Made by a program: the position numbers and the translations under genes
Source: Caprimulgus europaeus
Lineage: Eukaryota > Chordata > Aves > Caprimulgiformes > Caprimulgidae
DNA: 64,000 nucleotides
Reading direction: 5' to 3'
Assembly (NCBI GenBank): GCA_907165065.1
Contig: OU015523.1
Span: 118,632,246-118,696,245, forward strand
In this document: piece by piece, positions 61,590 through 64,000 of the stretch
Layout: every line of letters begins with the position of its first letter
Numbering within the stretch: the stretch's first letter is position 1
Notes under the pieces: model-generated
Database searches by the model: none
What the model was told of the DNA's origin: nothing
Seen by the model: the letters and a program-made list of their open reading frames with translations, nothing else

Positions 61590-62430
61590 CGCCTCCCCGA
61601 GAAAAAGAATCAAATCAGTCGCAACTCCGGAGAAGCGATGACCTTTGCTTTCCCCAAAAAGATGAATCTCAGCATGAAACAAACTGTACTCAAAGCTGAA
61701 AATCCCAGATGCTGGGAGTTTGTAATCAGAGAAATACAAGGAACATTTATCCAATCCTGGCTTGCCACATGGGAGCTTTCTCCAGGCACAAATTTACAAA
61801 TAGACAGGTTGAAGGATTGCAGGAGACACTGAATAAAGAGATGAAGTTACACGGAAAATGCACCAGCATGAAGCTTAAAACACAACGCTCGTTCAACTCG
61901 GCTTTTGAGGCAACATAACTCCTGACTCCAGCTAATACTGTTATCCTATAACCTGCAAATGGCTTGCTGTATTCCAGAAATGCAATAATTAAAGAAGTTT
62001 GGGAGCATAACGCTGGTTTGGATTCAGTTACAGCTGTCGCTGTTCCTTCTGTTAAAGCAACACCAGCTGAAAATGCATAATAAAGCACTTGGATGAGCAA
62101 ACCGCTAGCTGTGATTTTTAAGAGGATTATTTATATCAAAAGTTGGATGATTATATCCTCTGGTTTTAGGTTCGGTCATGGCAGACACACAAATATAAAA
62201 TGAAAAGGCTGTGATATAGAAAGTAAAGCGATGTCTTCAGCGATTTCACAGCTGATAGCAAGGTAAACCCAGCAGTTGTTTCACAGTGACTTGACCCTGC
62301 TTTTTGCGACTCACTAAGCTCTGCCCATCAAATTAGAAACTCTTTCTAAAGAAATGAGAGCAGCTTGTCTCCCTGGCAATCGTGAGAGTGTTCTTAAGGC
62401 ACAGCTGAAAGAATTTGCTGTAATAAATCC
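61590..62430. promoter_or_regulatory. Relative CpG cluster, possible regulatory element
   Basis: I count 18 CpG dinucleotides in about 840 bases, against about 6 in the next 800. The stretch is free of repeats and poor in simple sequence. It is well below CpG-island density and has no clear TATA or exon. It may be a conserved non-coding or enhancer element, or a weak CpG-containing promoter. Overlapping open frames on both strands (about 60-117 codons) are unrecognised. Confidence 0.25.
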
Positions 62431-63599
62431 GAACTAAAAATTTGTTATACAACAGAATGGAAAAAATGGCAAATGGAGGTCTCTGTGTGCAGCCAGGTCA
62501 GGCTGTATAGAGAGTGAAGGGTACAGAATTTTTAAAAAGATCTGCCTGAGACTGCAGACTTTCATGTAGGAGACCTCTATTAAGATTTTTATATTTTATA
62601 TATTTATATAAATGTATAAATATGTGTGCATTGTGTGTATGCATATATCTAACTTTTAAGTAGAATTTCTTCAGTATAACTTACACTCACTTTGTAAAGT
62701 TCAAAATCATAAAAGAATCATTCTTGTAAATAGCTTTGATCCCCCTCTTTCTTTTGCACTATACAATAACTTCATCTCTGTCCAATTTTTGTGTCTAGCT
62801 AAATTTCAACTTGGCATAGTATTTTCCGATTATTGTTTCTCACTGTATATTTTTGAACTTAGTGCTTGCAAGAGCTCAAGCTCAGTAAAATGACAGTAGT
62901 TTCTAGATTGAAGTGACAGATAAAACTGCTCCACAGTTAGAGTTACAACCCAGTTCAATTTCTGAAGACTTATTTCTTGCAAATAACAGGCTCTTACAGC
63001 TCAGTGTCGCCAATTCACTCAGCTCATACTTTTTTCCCTAACAGCATGGACATGAGCATAATATGTTTCATTATGTCTTTATGCTCACTACGTGATGCCA
63101 ATCAATCAGCTGTCAATAATCTAAGTTTGTCTGACCTGTCAGTCCAAAGTGACATTGCAGCAGCACTTCTTTCTGACTTGCTGTGCTAGTTATCACCTGA
63201 AACAGTGACGGAGCCTGTTTAGAAATGTGCGATGGTGACAAACAGCAGCCGTAACATTGCTGAAACTTTGATCTATTTATTCCTAGCTTGCCTGTCTCAT
63301 TATTAAGCTATATATTATACAGATTTTCTTTCAAGTACTGTCTCTCGCATAACCAGCACTGGTGTAAATATAGAAAAGTGTAGTTTCCATGACAATACAT
63401 TCCATAGTTACAGCCAGCATCCACTATCATTAAAACATGAATCACAGTGCTACCTTAAGGTGTGAGCACACTACATCACTGGCCTTAGAAGCATTAATTT
63501 GGGATGGGGGTGGCATGACAATATTTTTAGGAGACACTACTACAAAATACCAGAAAACTGTGCTATTTAACTATTTTAGCAGCTCTAATATCCACCCAT
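62431..63599. other. Unique AT-rich DNA
   Basis: Contains a TA/TATA-rich stretch at 62590-62650. No gene or mobile element is recognised. Confidence 0.55.
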
Positions 63600-64000
63600 C
63601 TTAGACATTTAAGTGCTCGGTAACACTCACAATCTGTCCTAATCATTAGCATTTCTAATATAAGAATACATCACGTGCACTTTTCAATGTTTTAAACACG
63701 ATATCCTGATTTAAAACGAGACTCAATCACACAAATGTGATTTCCAATTAATATTCACAGGGCCTAATTAAAATCACCTGCATTTAATTCCAAAGTCAGA
63801 GGGAAAGAAAATCAGCCAGTTAGTGTCTTGGATCTTTTGTATCTGACTGCATTCAGCTGGCTTGTGCTGTCAAACGGGAGGACATAGCTGTTCATTAAAA
63901 TTCCCATTTCTTCCCCAGTCTCTGATTTTCAACATGATATAATTACAGACTTTCAACAAGAACAGGTTTCACTTGTAATTTCATTTCAGTGTTAAGATGG
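63600..64000. promoter_or_regulatory. Candidate conserved non-coding enhancer (runs off window)
   Basis: The stretch is dense in TAAT/ATTA homeodomain-type cores (for example CCAATTAATATTCAC, GGCCTAATTAAAATCACCTG, CATTTAATTCC, GATATAATTACAGA) and carries an E-box-like CACCTG, with balanced, non-repetitive sequence between. This is the look of deeply conserved developmental enhancers, but conservation itself cannot be judged here. It continues past the right edge. Confidence 0.25.

Noticed and set aside
1-64000. CRISPR array, operon, phage or bacterial defence system
   Set aside because: The sequence is vertebrate (CR1 LINEs, avian ERV LTR, splice-like sites, low CpG), and no regularly spaced direct repeats or dense collinear genes exist.
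1-64000. tRNA or other structured RNA genes
   Set aside because: No A-box/B-box pairs with a convincing cloverleaf were noticed while reading; a covariance-model scan was not possible, so small RNA genes could have been missed.

Overview
The window looks like bird nuclear DNA: AT-rich and gene-poor, with no confidently recognisable protein-coding gene, rRNA, tRNA or CRISPR array. The main evidence is at least ten clear CR1 LINE copies on both strands. They are 5'-truncated and end in the short ATTCTATG/ATTCTGTG-type direct repeats typical of avian CR1 (or the complement, CATAGAAT, at the left edge of minus-strand copies). A solo endogenous-retrovirus LTR at about 52.37-52.97 kb has TATA and polyadenylation signals and resembles a family common in songbirds and other neoavian birds. 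This hints at a non-galliform bird, but only weakly.

Layout. 1-17 kb is the LINE-dense part, with CR1 copies at 3.78, 4.98, 7.81, 8.03, 10.48, 13.85 and 15.91 kb and an older relic at 11.5 kb. 17-28 kb is nearly free of young repeats. It holds a 244-codon orphan reading frame at 21.2-21.9 kb, a decayed CR1 at 22.4 kb and a nearly perfect 134-bp direct duplication (23.61 and 24.89 kb). 27.6-30.2 kb holds a MIR/CORE-SINE-like relic, a CR1, and a long, heavily decayed antisense LINE whose FADD reverse-transcriptase motif can still be read. 30-47 kb is mostly unique sequence with one ancient CR1 relic at 33.6 kb. 47-56.6 kb carries a CR1, a CR1 tail, a second MIR-like relic (50.8 kb), the solo LTR, another ancient repeat scrap and a CR1 with an intact FADDTKL motif but internal deletions. 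56.6-64 kb is free of recognised mobile elements. It contains a relative CpG cluster (61.6-62.4 kb) and a homeodomain-site-rich right end (63.6-64.0 kb) that resembles a conserved developmental enhancer.

Nothing here forms a pathway. The window reads as a long intron or intergenic desert, with a few candidate exons and regulatory islands that need comparative or RNA evidence. Most open frames under about 100 codons are what AT-rich non-coding DNA gives by chance, or are antisense readings of CR1, and are omitted. Family assignments rest on recognising consensus sequences by eye; none was confirmed by a search.
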